DNA of 64,000 bases. It comes from Hyphomicrobium sp. NDB2Meth4. Lineage in GTDB: Bacteria; Pseudomonadota; Alphaproteobacteria; Rhizobiales; Hyphomicrobiaceae. Position numbers and translations under genes: made by a program. A model generated the notes under the pieces. The model did no database searches, had not been told where the DNA came from, and saw nothing but the letters and a program-made list of their open reading frames with translations. Of this stretch, positions 56,931-64,000 are shown one piece after another. Positions within the stretch are counted from its first letter, which is position 1, and every line of letters starts with the position of its first letter. The stretch spans positions 434,001-498,000 of the forward strand of contig NZ_FPEJ01000003.1 in NCBI RefSeq assembly GCF_900117445.1, given 5' to 3'.

Positions 56931-58231
56931 GCTGCGCCATCGATAACGTGAAAGAACGTGCCCGTGACGCACCCGCGCCGCGAGCCGCGCTCGGCCACCG
57001 CGTTGCCGGCAGCATCATAGACGTCGGCTAGTGGCTCGTCCGCATTAGCAGTCACGCTGGAGAAGTGAAACTCGTGCCCCACCAGCTCTTGACCCGAATG
57101 CAGCACCCGCGCCCGCCTGTAGCCGAGATGCATGCGCGGCTGCGCGAACGAAGTCTCGACGCCGAGCAATCCCAGCATGGCATGGCGCTCACCCTGCTTG
57201 TCCTCGAGCGCTGTGCCAAGAACCATGTATCCACCGCACTCGCCATGGATCGGCACCCCGCGCTGCGCCACATGCTCCATCCCTGCCCGGAACCGGCCAG
57301 CTGCCGCAATCCGCCCGGCGTGCAATTCCGGATAGCCGCCTGGAAGCCAGACCGCATCGCAGTCGCCGTAGGGCGCTTCATCAGCGAGCGGTGAAAACGG
57401 AATGACCTCCGCGCCGGCCTGCCGCCAGCCTGCAAGGACATGCGTATAGACGAACGAGAAAGCCTCATCGCGCGCCAGGGCAATACGCTGCCCCGGCGGA
57501 GCGATGCCGCGAACACCCGCCGGCTCATCGAGCGCCAGCGGGACAGCGCATGCCATCAGCGCGTCGACGTCGATTCCCGCCTCGGCCATATTCGCCAGCG
57601 CATCGAGCCGCGCATCGAGCGCAGCAGTCTCGTCGGCCTGCACCAGCCCCAGGTGCCGCTCAGGCAGCGAGACGTCCGCCCGCCGCTCCATCGCCCCCAG
57701 AACCGTGAGGCCGAGACGCTGCATCGGCTCCGACACCAGCCGAGCATGGTTGCCGCTGCCCACGCGATTGAGAACGACTCCGGCAAACGCAATGTCTTTG
57801 CGGTAGCTTATTAGTCCCAGCGCCACCGCCGCCGCAGTCTCCGCCTGCGCACGAACGTCGAGCACCAGTACGACCGGCCAACCTGTCAACGCCGCAAGAT
57901 CTGCCGTTGCGCCGCGCCCCGACACGCCATCGGCGCCAGCACCGTCGTAGAGCCCCATCACGCCCTCGCAGATGCAAATGTCCGCATCGCCCTGTGCGCG
58001 CACGAGTTGGGAAATCAACGCGCGTCTCATCGCCCAGGTATCGAGGTTGATGCTGGACCTGCCGGCAGCTACCGAATGAAATGCCGTGTCGATGTAGTCA
58101 GGGCCGCACTTGAACGGCTGTACGGCGACGCCCCGGCGCTTCAGCGCCCGCAGCAGGCCAAGCGTCAGCGTCGTCTTCCCCGCCCCCGAAGCGGGAGCCG
58201 CGATGATCAGACCGCGGGGGGCTACGCGCAT
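56927..58231 (-). CDS. cobB: Cobyrinate a,c-diamide synthase CobB
   Basis: CobB amidates hydrogenobyrinic acid in the aerobic route (or cobyrinic acid as CbiA) with glutamine and ATP. The N-terminal P-loop is APASGAGKTTLTLGLL with FKCGPDYID after it. The C-terminal class-I glutamine amidotransferase domain has the nucleophile in HGECGGYMVLG. Length is 434 aa from ATG 58231, chosen because AGGGA lies 6 nt upstream; a TTG two codons earlier is possible. The stop overlaps bluB. Confidence 0.95.
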   Translation of the reverse strand: MRVAPRGLIIAAPASGAGKTTLTLGLLRALKRRGVAVQPFKCGPDYIDTAFHSVAAGRSSINLDTWAMRRALISQLVRAQGDADICICEGVMGLYDGAGADGVSGRGATADLAALTGWPVVLVLDVRAQAETAAAVALGLISYRKDIAFAGVVLNRVGSGNHARLVSEPMQRLGLTVLGAMERRADVSLPERHLGLVQADETAALDARLDALANMAEAGIDVDALMACAVPLALDEPAGVRGIAPPGQRIALARDEAFSFVYTHVLAGWRQAGAEVIPFSPLADEAPYGDCDAVWLPGGYPELHAGRIAAAGRFRAGMEHVAQRGVPIHGECGGYMVLGTALEDKQGERHAMLGLLGVETSFAQPRMHLGYRRARVLHSGQELVGHEFHFSSVTANADEPLADVYDAAGNAVAERGSRRGCVTGTFFHVIDGAA

Positions 58232-58388
58232 GACCAATCCCTGTTTGGGGTACGACGCCGTGCGCTAAACCACGGACATTGCAACAAAATGTCTCTTTTC
58301 CCTTGCCGGGAGGGGACGCCGGTTTGATAAGAGCTGGCCACTTCCCCCGTCAACCGGATTTGCCATCCGCCCATCAGCGAGCCGCACA

Positions 58389-58898
58389 ATGTCCGAGCTG
58401 CCGCGCCTCACACTCGTACTTGGAGGAGCCCGTTCCGGCAAAAGTCACTACGCCGAGGAACTCCTGATGCGCGCTCCTCCGTCGTGGACCTACGTCGCGA
58501 CGGCCGAGGCCTTTGACGACGAAATGCGCGATCGCATCGCCCACCATCGCGCCCGCCGCGATGAGCGATGGCAGACGCTCGACGCCCCGCTGGCGCTCGC
58601 CGCGACGATCCCCACCCTCGAAAGGCCAAGCCTGATTGATTGCCTGACGCTCTGGCTCAGCAATACGATGCTGGCGGGACGCGATGTCGAAGCTGAAACC
58701 GGGGCACTGCTGGCCGCGCTCGCCGAGGCACCCGCTCCGCTAATCGCCGTTTCCAATGAGGTCGGCCTGGGGCTGGTGCCCGAGACCCCGCTCGGACGGG
58801 CCTTCCGCGACGCGCAAGGGCGCCTCAATCAGAAGGTAGCAGCGGCGGCCGACCGCGTTGTCTTCATGGCGGCCGGCCTGCCGCTAATCTTGAAGTAG
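58389..58898 (+). CDS. cobU: Adenosylcobinamide kinase/adenosylcobinamide-phosphate guanylyltransferase
   Basis: The bifunctional enzyme phosphorylates adenosylcobinamide and then loads GMP to give AdoCbi-GDP, the substrate of CobS. The P-loop GGARSGKS is at residues 12-19, the guanylylated-histidine region is AHHRARRDERWQT, and LIDCLTLWLSN and VSNEVGLGLVP are typical. At 169 aa it is complete. It is divergent from cobB across about 157 bp and converges on the 5-TM gene with 7 bp between stops. Also named CobP. Confidence 0.95.
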   Translation: MSELPRLTLVLGGARSGKSHYAEELLMRAPPSWTYVATAEAFDDEMRDRIAHHRARRDERWQTLDAPLALAATIPTLERPSLIDCLTLWLSNTMLAGRDVEAETGALLAALAEAPAPLIAVSNEVGLGLVPETPLGRAFRDAQGRLNQKVAAAADRVVFMAAGLPLILK

Positions 58899-58905
58899 AC
58901 TCGCC

Positions 58906-59454
58906 TCAGGCGGCGCCTTCGACGGCGTTCGGAGCAACGAGGCCGACAGCGACCGCCAGGCGGTGCGCAACGAGCAGCGCCAGGAACGCCACGACCTCGA
59001 CCGTGCCGACGTACAGCACGACGTCCGTGTTGAACGCGCCCTCGCCGCGGCTGAGGAACTGCGTCGCAACGTAGATCACCGCTTCATAAGCGGCGAACGC
59101 GATCGGCAGCGCTGCGAGCACGGCGATCAGCTTGTTCTGCGGAGCGATCATCGAGATGGCGGCACGCGCCGCGTAGTATGCGATCACAGCGCCGATGCCC
59201 ATCGTCACGCCCCAGGCATAGGCCTGCGCCTCATGCGGATAGCCGAGCACCAGGAAGCCATACGCCTGGTTCGCCAGCCACACTGCGCCGATCAGCAGCA
59301 ATCCGTCGTTGCGCTCCGTATCGAACGCCGCGAGGGCTGCCAGCGCCGCGAACGGCACCGCGCAGGCGAAAACGCCGGTCATCATCAGCGTCGCGGCCGT
59401 CAGCAGGCCAATCCACAACAGGCGGCGCCCGGCGCCGTTGGCGGAAGATTCCAT
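58906..59454 (-). CDS. Unrecognised five-segment membrane protein in the cobalamin cluster
   Basis: A 182-aa protein with five hydrophobic segments: LLWIGLLTAATLMMTGVFA, LLLIGAVWLANQAYGFLVLG, WGVTMGIGAVIAYYAARAAI, LIAVLAALPIAFAAYEAVIY and VVLYVGTVEVVAFLALLVAH. It is not histidine-rich like CbtA/CbtB cobalt transporters and shows no CbiM-like metal motif. It is on the same strand as cobS and cobC, 56 bp downstream of cobS, so a role in precursor or cobalt movement is possible but unproven. The frame is open to 60084, but that extension is a shadow of cobS; ATG 59454 is preceded by GGGA. Confidence 0.7.
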   Translation of the reverse strand: MESSANGAGRRLLWIGLLTAATLMMTGVFACAVPFAALAALAAFDTERNDGLLLIGAVWLANQAYGFLVLGYPHEAQAYAWGVTMGIGAVIAYYAARAAISMIAPQNKLIAVLAALPIAFAAYEAVIYVATQFLSRGEGAFNTDVVLYVGTVEVVAFLALLVAHRLAVAVGLVAPNAVEGAA

Positions 59455-59510
59455 TTCCCGATCCCCTATCCCAGAAAGTTCTCGTGGCGCGCGGCCAGCT
59501 TGGCCGGAAG

Positions 59511-60248
59511 CTATGCCATTCGAGCAGCGAAGAGAAGCAGCAAGATCGTCTCGGACACTTCGACGCCCGCCCCTAGGCAGTCGCCGGTCACCCCCCCCAG
59601 CCGATAGCGCCAGTAAAGCGCAATCCCCGGCAAAACCAGCACTGCACTGAGCAACACCGGCGCCAGCCATGCGCTCAGCAGCGCCAGCACCGCCGCCTGG
59701 ACGGCCACCATCCGCGGATCGAGCTGCTTGGCAAACCTCTCGCCCGATCCGGGCGCCAATGGCGGCACCGCAAGGGCCCACACCGCCGGCCCCAGCCGCG
59801 CCCACGCGGCCATCAGCATCAGCGGAAGGACGGCCGGAATTGCGGCGATGCCGGCCAGAAGCACCAGCTTGAACATTAGCTGCATCGAGATCGCCATCAC
59901 GCCGAAAGCACCCACGTGCGGATCGCGCAAAATCTCCAGGAATCGATCCGGTGAGCGATGCGAGGCGCCGAGCGCATCCGCCACGTCGCCGAGCCCATCG
60001 AGGTGCAGTCCGCCCGTGACCAGCACCCAGACTGTCAAAGCCAGCACCGCTCCGATCCACGGCGACGCCATCCCGCCGAGCCACAAGGCCCCGCCGACCA
60101 GCACCCCTACGATTGCGCCGACGAACGGAAACCAGATCGACGCGCGCGAAAGCTCCGCCGGATCGAAGACCGCGATCGGCGGTGCCGGCAGCCGCGTCAG
60201 GAACTGCAGCGCGTGAGAGAACGAGCGGATGTGTCCCGGGATGCTCAT
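59511..60248 (-). CDS. cobS: Adenosylcobinamide-GDP ribazoletransferase CobS (CobV)
   Basis: CobS is the membrane enzyme that joins AdoCbi-GDP to alpha-ribazole (phosphate) to complete cobalamin. The 245-aa protein has the N-terminal FLTRLPAPP segment, GGLHLDGLGDVADAL with the conserved DxxDA motif, and the DRFLEILRDPHVGAFG segment, with several hydrophobic helices. It lies 11 bp after the cobC-like gene on the same strand. Confidence 0.95.
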   Translation of the reverse strand: MSIPGHIRSFSHALQFLTRLPAPPIAVFDPAELSRASIWFPFVGAIVGVLVGGALWLGGMASPWIGAVLALTVWVLVTGGLHLDGLGDVADALGASHRSPDRFLEILRDPHVGAFGVMAISMQLMFKLVLLAGIAAIPAVLPLMLMAAWARLGPAVWALAVPPLAPGSGERFAKQLDPRMVAVQAAVLALLSAWLAPVLLSAVLVLPGIALYWRYRLGGVTGDCLGAGVEVSETILLLLFAARMA

Positions 60249-60258
60249 GGCTGTATGC

Positions 60259-60855
60259 TCATGGCTGCACGATTTCGATCACCTCGCCCCACAGCGCACC
60301 GCCATCATCCCGCCCGACCCGCAAAGTCAACCGCGTGCCGTAATCGATACGGAATGCCCATAGCGCCTCGAATGGCATCGCGCAGGCCACGGCAAGCGCG
60401 GCACGCATCGGACCAGCGTGTGAGCTCACGAGTACGCGCGAGTCTGCGCCGAAGGCCATCAGCCGGTCAATCGCCCGGATAACGCGCCTTTCCAGATCGC
60501 GCCAGCTCTCGCCCTCCGGCGCACCCGCAGCGTCCGCCGACGTGTAGATCGCCGCCAGCGCTGCCGCCGTCGCCTCGTCCGCATTGAGATCCGCCAGCGC
60601 ACGGCCATCCCACGCGCCGAAATCGAGCTCACTCCAGTCGGCATCCGCACAAAACGGCACGCCACGCTCAGCCGCCACCGCTTCCGCGGCAAGGCGCGCC
60701 CGCTTCAACGGCGACGCTACGACGGCATCGAACGAACGCCTTTCGGTCTGGCGCTCGAACTGCACCCAGCCCGCATCTGCCAGCGCGGCATCGGTATGCC
60801 CCAGAAGATGGCCGGGCAGCACCGTCTCGCCGTGACGAAGAAAATCGATGAGCAT
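60259..60855 (-). CDS. cobC: Histidine phosphatase family protein, probable alpha-ribazole phosphatase
   Basis: A 198-aa protein with the phosphohistidine site RHGE near the N-terminus (LIDFLRHGETV) and the second family motif around DGRALADLN. In this position, between cobT and cobS, the likely job is to dephosphorylate alpha-ribazole-5'-phosphate or adenosylcobalamin phosphate. Histidine phosphatases are broad, so this specificity rests on the context. Its ATG overlaps the cobT stop by 1 nt. Confidence 0.85.
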   Translation of the reverse strand: MLIDFLRHGETVLPGHLLGHTDAALADAGWVQFERQTERRSFDAVVASPLKRARLAAEAVAAERGVPFCADADWSELDFGAWDGRALADLNADEATAAALAAIYTSADAAGAPEGESWRDLERRVIRAIDRLMAFGADSRVLVSSHAGPMRAALAVACAMPFEALWAFRIDYGTRLTLRVGRDDGGALWGEVIEIVQP

Positions 60856-61943
60856 CAGAGTTCACCCGGACCGGAAATCTGCGCTTCATCGAACGTCGCC
60901 ATCCCCGAATGCAGCGCACAGGCGAGCCGCAACAACGGCAGCGCCACCGCCGCGCCCGAGCCTTCTCCAAGGCGCAGCTTTAGGTCGAGGATCGGCTCGG
61001 CTTCCAGCGCATCGAGCAGCAGCCGATGCCCTCGCTCCATCGACCGGTGCGAATAGATCAGCCAGGGCGCGCACGAGGGATTGATCCCCACCGCCGCCAA
61101 TGCTGCCGCAGTCACGATGAAACCATCGACCAATACCGGAACACGCGCCTGCGCCGATGCGATCATCGCGCCAGCCAACGCCGCGATCTCGAAACCGCCG
61201 ACCGCCAAAAGAGCCTGCATTGCATCGGCCCGCGCACTGTCTAGGCGATGCAGAGCCAGAGCCGCTTCGATGACACCAGCCTTGTGATTGACGCCTTCAG
61301 CGTCGAGGCCCGTTCCTGCCCCGACGATATCCGCGGCCCGCACGCCGAGAACAGCCGCCGCAACCGCCGCCGCGGAGGTCGTGTTGCCGATCCCCATTTC
61401 CCCGAGAATGAGGACATCGGCACCCGGTGCAATGGCGCGAGCGACAGCACGCTGCCCGGCAGCCAGCGCCGCATCCAGCTCGCCCTGCGTCATCGCCGGC
61501 TCTATAGCGAAATCGCGCGTCCCACGCCGCGTCTTGTCGGCAACGACGCCTTCCATCTCGCTCGGCGCCAGTGTGCCGACGTCGACCACATCGAGGCTCG
61601 CGTTAAGCTCGCGTGCCAGCACTGCGATTGCCGCGCCGCCATGCGCGAAATTGCGCAACATCTCTACAGTCACCGCGGACGGATAGGCCGATATACTTTG
61701 CGCTGTGACGCCATGGTCGCCGGCAAACAGCACGATGCGCGCAACGTCGGCACGCGGCTTGTCACGCCCTTGCATCGCCGCCAGGCGTATCGCCAATGTC
61801 TCGAGGATTCCCAGCGAACCCGGCGGCTTAGTCAAAACTTGCTGCCGCTTCTCCGCCGCGGCAAAGTGCGACGCCGAGGGCCTCGGGCACTCTACCCTGA
61901 TCCACGCGCTGTCCGTGCCCAATTGCATCACTCCGTCTGTCAC
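60855..61943 (-). CDS. cobT: Nicotinate-nucleotide--dimethylbenzimidazole phosphoribosyltransferase CobT
   Basis: CobT activates the BluB product dimethylbenzimidazole to alpha-ribazole phosphate. The 362-aa protein has KPPGSLGILETLAIRLA, VLFAGDHGVTAQSISAYPSAVT, ILGEMGIGNTTSAAAV and DGFIVTAAALAA, all family marks, and the C-terminal catalytic-base region around RLGEGSGAAVALPLLRLA. The start is GTG at 61943 or ATG at 61928; the ribosome binding sites do not decide. The cobT-cobC-cobS order on one strand is a compact operon. Confidence 0.96.
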   Translation of the reverse strand: MTDGVMQLGTDSAWIRVECPRPSASHFAAAEKRQQVLTKPPGSLGILETLAIRLAAMQGRDKPRADVARIVLFAGDHGVTAQSISAYPSAVTVEMLRNFAHGGAAIAVLARELNASLDVVDVGTLAPSEMEGVVADKTRRGTRDFAIEPAMTQGELDAALAAGQRAVARAIAPGADVLILGEMGIGNTTSAAAVAAAVLGVRAADIVGAGTGLDAEGVNHKAGVIEAALALHRLDSARADAMQALLAVGGFEIAALAGAMIASAQARVPVLVDGFIVTAAALAAVGINPSCAPWLIYSHRSMERGHRLLLDALEAEPILDLKLRLGEGSGAAVALPLLRLACALHSGMATFDEAQISGPGEL

Positions 61944-62034
61944 TCGGCCGGCAGAATGGTCACGCCGCAGCGTACGTCAAGTCGCGGGCGCCGGAGCCAC
62001 CCGCGATCGGCATCAAATCTGTTCGGAAGTGAGA

Positions 62035-64000
62035 TCAGGCGATTAGAGCAAGGTCGTTATCTAGAAAGTGGGGCACTTGGCAGCTGCGCATGGGTTTGGC
62101 GAAAAGGTACCCCTGCATCGTGCCACAACCCATGGCACGCAGCAGCGTCATCTGCGTGCGCGTCTCGACGCCTTCCACCGTCACTTTGATGCCAAGGCTC
62201 TGCCCCAGATGCGCGATCGTACGCACGATCGACATGTTGTCTGAGTTGGTCTCCATATCGCGCACGAAGGAGCGATCGACCTTCAATCGGTCTATGGGAA
62301 GCTTCTTCAGATGCGACAGGGAGGCGAACCCGGTTCCGAAGTCATCCAGCGCGATCTCGACGCCGATGTCATGCAGAGACTGGAGCGCGCTTGCAACGCC
62401 GCCTCCACTCCGCTCAAGGAAAACGCGCTCCGTAACCTCGATGCACAGCCGCTCGGGCCCGACACCTGCCTCGCGCAAGCGCGTGCGAACGTAATCCGAA
62501 AACTTACCGAGCGCGAAGTCCGCCGACGTCACATTCACAGCAATCCGGTCGAACTCGACGCCGCGATCGATCCAGCACGCAGCTTGCCTCACTGCCTGAT
62601 CGACCACCCACTTGCCCACGTCCGCGGCCGATTTCGGATCATCGAATATGATCTCGAACTCAGCCGGCGTTAGAAGCCCTCGCTTCGGGTCGTTCCAGCG
62701 CAACAGCGCTTCGAAGCTGACCGGCCTGTGATTGTCGAGCGACAAAATTGGCTGATAGAAGAGCTCTAGCTCGCCGCCGTGTAGCGCACGCTGGATGTCG
62801 CGATGCAGCTGATACGCGCGCTCGAAGGAGGCACGCATCTCCGGAACGAAGAATTGAAACCTATCGCGCCCGAGATCCTTGGCGCGATAGAGCGCCAGAT
62901 CGGCATTCTTGAGAAGCTCACCCGCTCCTGTCGCATCGCTGGGATAGAGGCTAATGCCCAAGCTTATGGTGCATTGGTGCTGTACGCCCGCAACGAGGAT
63001 GGGCGGGCGCAGCGCGCCGAACATCGCATCGATTGCCCCGCTCAGCGCACCCGACGAGCCGCTCGTCTCGATGAGGACCGCGAACTCATCGCCACCGATG
63101 CGCGCAACGCGTCCATAGGGCGCCAACGCAGTCTGCAATCTTATGCCCACTTCTTTGAGCAGTTCGTCGCCCGCCGCGTGACCGAGAATGTCGTTCGTTT
63201 CCTTGAAGCGGTCGACATCAATCAGGCCGACCGCAAAGCGGATGCCTTCCTTGCGCGCCTTGTCGAGCATCGCTTCGAGCTGCTCGTGAAACTGCAACCG
63301 GTTGGGCAGGCGCGTCAGGCTGTCCTCTTTGGCAAGCTTCCACAGCTCGCGCTCTAGCAGCTTCCGCTCGGAAATCTCCTCGGTCAGCATCATCATGCCG
63401 CCGATGCTGTTGTCGGTGAGATGCCAGGGCCGGACTTCCCAGCGAATGACGTTCGTGGACCCGTCCGCCCGGTTGAATACTTCTTCGGGCGAGATCTCAG
63501 TCGCACCGGCGAGGATCCGCTTGTGCTTCGCTTTCCAGTGATCGGGAACTTCGGGAAACACGTCGTAATGACTGCGCCCGATGAGTGACTGGTCCTGCAG
63601 GTTATAGTCGTGCAGCCACCTATCCGTGTGGGCAATGTAGTGCATATCCGTATCGAACATCGCTACGGCCGCGGGTGCGTGCTTGATGAACGCCTGCAGG
63701 GTAGAATTGACGCGCTTCAACTCGCTTTCAACGCGCCTACGATCCGTCACGTCGAGGTACGCGTTAAGATGCCCGCCGCCTTCGACTGGCACACAGCGGA
63801 TTTCCAGTGTCCGCCCCGTCTGCTCGTTGCGCTCCGTCGTGAGGGGAACCGGGCTCAACAGCGTGCGCATTCGCTGCGCCACGGCCTCCTCGACAGGCAG
63901 CGGTCCATAGTCCCCGCGTTCGGCGCGAAAGCGAACGAGATCTTCCAGTTTGACCGGCGGGTTCGCAAACAGCTCCTCGGGAATATCCAGCAGTGTGCGA
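62035..64000 (-). CDS. PAS-GGDEF-EAL c-di-GMP signalling protein (5' end outside window)
   Basis: The reading frame stays open to the right edge, so the N-terminus is missing. The visible part begins with a PAS_7-like domain: the residues coded beyond 63882 continue the pattern (RFRAERGDYGP), so a GTG at 63882 is not the true start. A second PAS domain, a GGDEF domain with GGDEF intact (RIGGDEFAVL), and a C-terminal EAL domain (EALLRW, DDFGTGFASLSHLKKLPIDRLKVDRSFV) follow. Both enzymatic signatures look intact, so it may make or degrade c-di-GMP depending on the PAS input. It is on the same strand as cobT but separated by 91 bp, so co-transcription with the cobalamin genes is uncertain. Confidence 0.93.
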   Translation of the reverse strand, partial: RTLLDIPEELFANPPVKLEDLVRFRAERGDYGPLPVEEAVAQRMRTLLSPVPLTTERNEQTGRTLEIRCVPVEGGGHLNAYLDVTDRRRVESELKRVNSTLQAFIKHAPAAVAMFDTDMHYIAHTDRWLHDYNLQDQSLIGRSHYDVFPEVPDHWKAKHKRILAGATEISPEEVFNRADGSTNVIRWEVRPWHLTDNSIGGMMMLTEEISERKLLERELWKLAKEDSLTRLPNRLQFHEQLEAMLDKARKEGIRFAVGLIDVDRFKETNDILGHAAGDELLKEVGIRLQTALAPYGRVARIGGDEFAVLIETSGSSGALSGAIDAMFGALRPPILVAGVQHQCTISLGISLYPSDATGAGELLKNADLALYRAKDLGRDRFQFFVPEMRASFERAYQLHRDIQRALHGGELELFYQPILSLDNHRPVSFEALLRWNDPKRGLLTPAEFEIIFDDPKSAADVGKWVVDQAVRQAACWIDRGVEFDRIAVNVTSADFALGKFSDYVRTRLREAGVGPERLCIEVTERVFLERSGGGVASALQSLHDIGVEIALDDFGTGFASLSHLKKLPIDRLKVDRSFVRDMETNSDNMSIVRTIAHLGQSLGIKVTVEGVETRTQMTLLRAMGCGTMQGYLFAKPMRSCQVPHFLDNDLALIA

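Noticed and set aside
58238-58388. Possible cobalamin riboswitch between cobB and cobU
   Set aside because: GCCAC-like bases and a GACATT/AATGTC hairpin are present, but the conserved B12-box core and the expected helices could not be assembled on either strand.
59455-60084. N-terminal extension of the 5-TM protein to a 392-residue frame
   Set aside because: The extension is Gly/Arg/Ala-rich and lies fully opposite in frame to cobS on the same strand, which has clear family motifs. It is a high-GC shadow.

Overview
The window looks like chromosome from a methylotrophic alphaproteobacterium of the Hyphomicrobiales, most like Hyphomicrobium or a close relative; this placement is an inference. 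GC content is high. The complete division and cell-wall (dcw) cluster has the alphaproteobacterial layout, with lpxC after ftsZ and a long-linker FtsZ. A small DHFR-like protein matches the size and pattern of the dihydromethanopterin reductase DmrA, which implies tetrahydromethanopterin-dependent C1 metabolism. Other lineage hints are a carboxyspermidine-type polyamine route, an NrsF/sigma pair and aerobic cobalamin genes including bluB. There are no rRNA or tRNA genes, IS elements, phage genes or CRISPR arrays, so the window is almost entirely core chromosome.

1-20.5 kb, minus strand: mraZ-rsmH-ftsL-ftsI-murE-murF-mraY-murD-ftsW-murG-murC-murB-ddl-ftsQ-ftsA-ftsZ-lpxC, with many 4-nt start/stop overlaps. 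This block makes and flips lipid II, builds the divisome, and starts lipid A synthesis. Upstream of mraZ lies a set of TGGGN repeats on a 10-bp period, the pattern of an MraZ operator.

20.5-26.2 kb: the dmrA-like gene, a tyrosine-rich secreted protein, the RNase P RNA gene, and a 610-bp gene-free stretch with two matching palindromes. Then come a GTP-type PEP carboxykinase with a clear terminator, three unrecognised small genes and a small secreted protein.

26.4-39.3 kb: an FMN reductase, a YeiH-like transporter with its LysR regulator, and mntR divergent from an outer-membrane protein gene across a cluster of AAGTTAG boxes. Next are the two carboxyspermidine-pathway genes flanking a membrane-anchored hydrolase, an FMN-dependent hydroxy-acid oxidase, a GlsB-type membrane protein, a membrane diguanylate cyclase, a small unknown protein and an AzgA-type purine permease.

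39.6-56.2 kb: an MdtABC-like RND system (one adaptor, two permeases), an ECF-type sigma factor with its NrsF anti-sigma and a DoxX protein, a second RND adaptor/permease pair, and a convergent MgtA-type P-type ATPase.

56.3-62 kb: a cobalamin lower-ligand and nucleotide-loop cluster (bluB, cobB, cobU, a 5-TM unknown, cobS, a cobC-like phosphatase, cobT). The window ends inside a PAS-GGDEF-EAL gene that runs off the right edge.

I found no wholly new multi-gene system. The best leads are the regulatory DNA (TGGGN array, AAGTTAG boxes, pckA palindromes, the hairpin ahead of the second RND operon) and a handful of unassigned small proteins.
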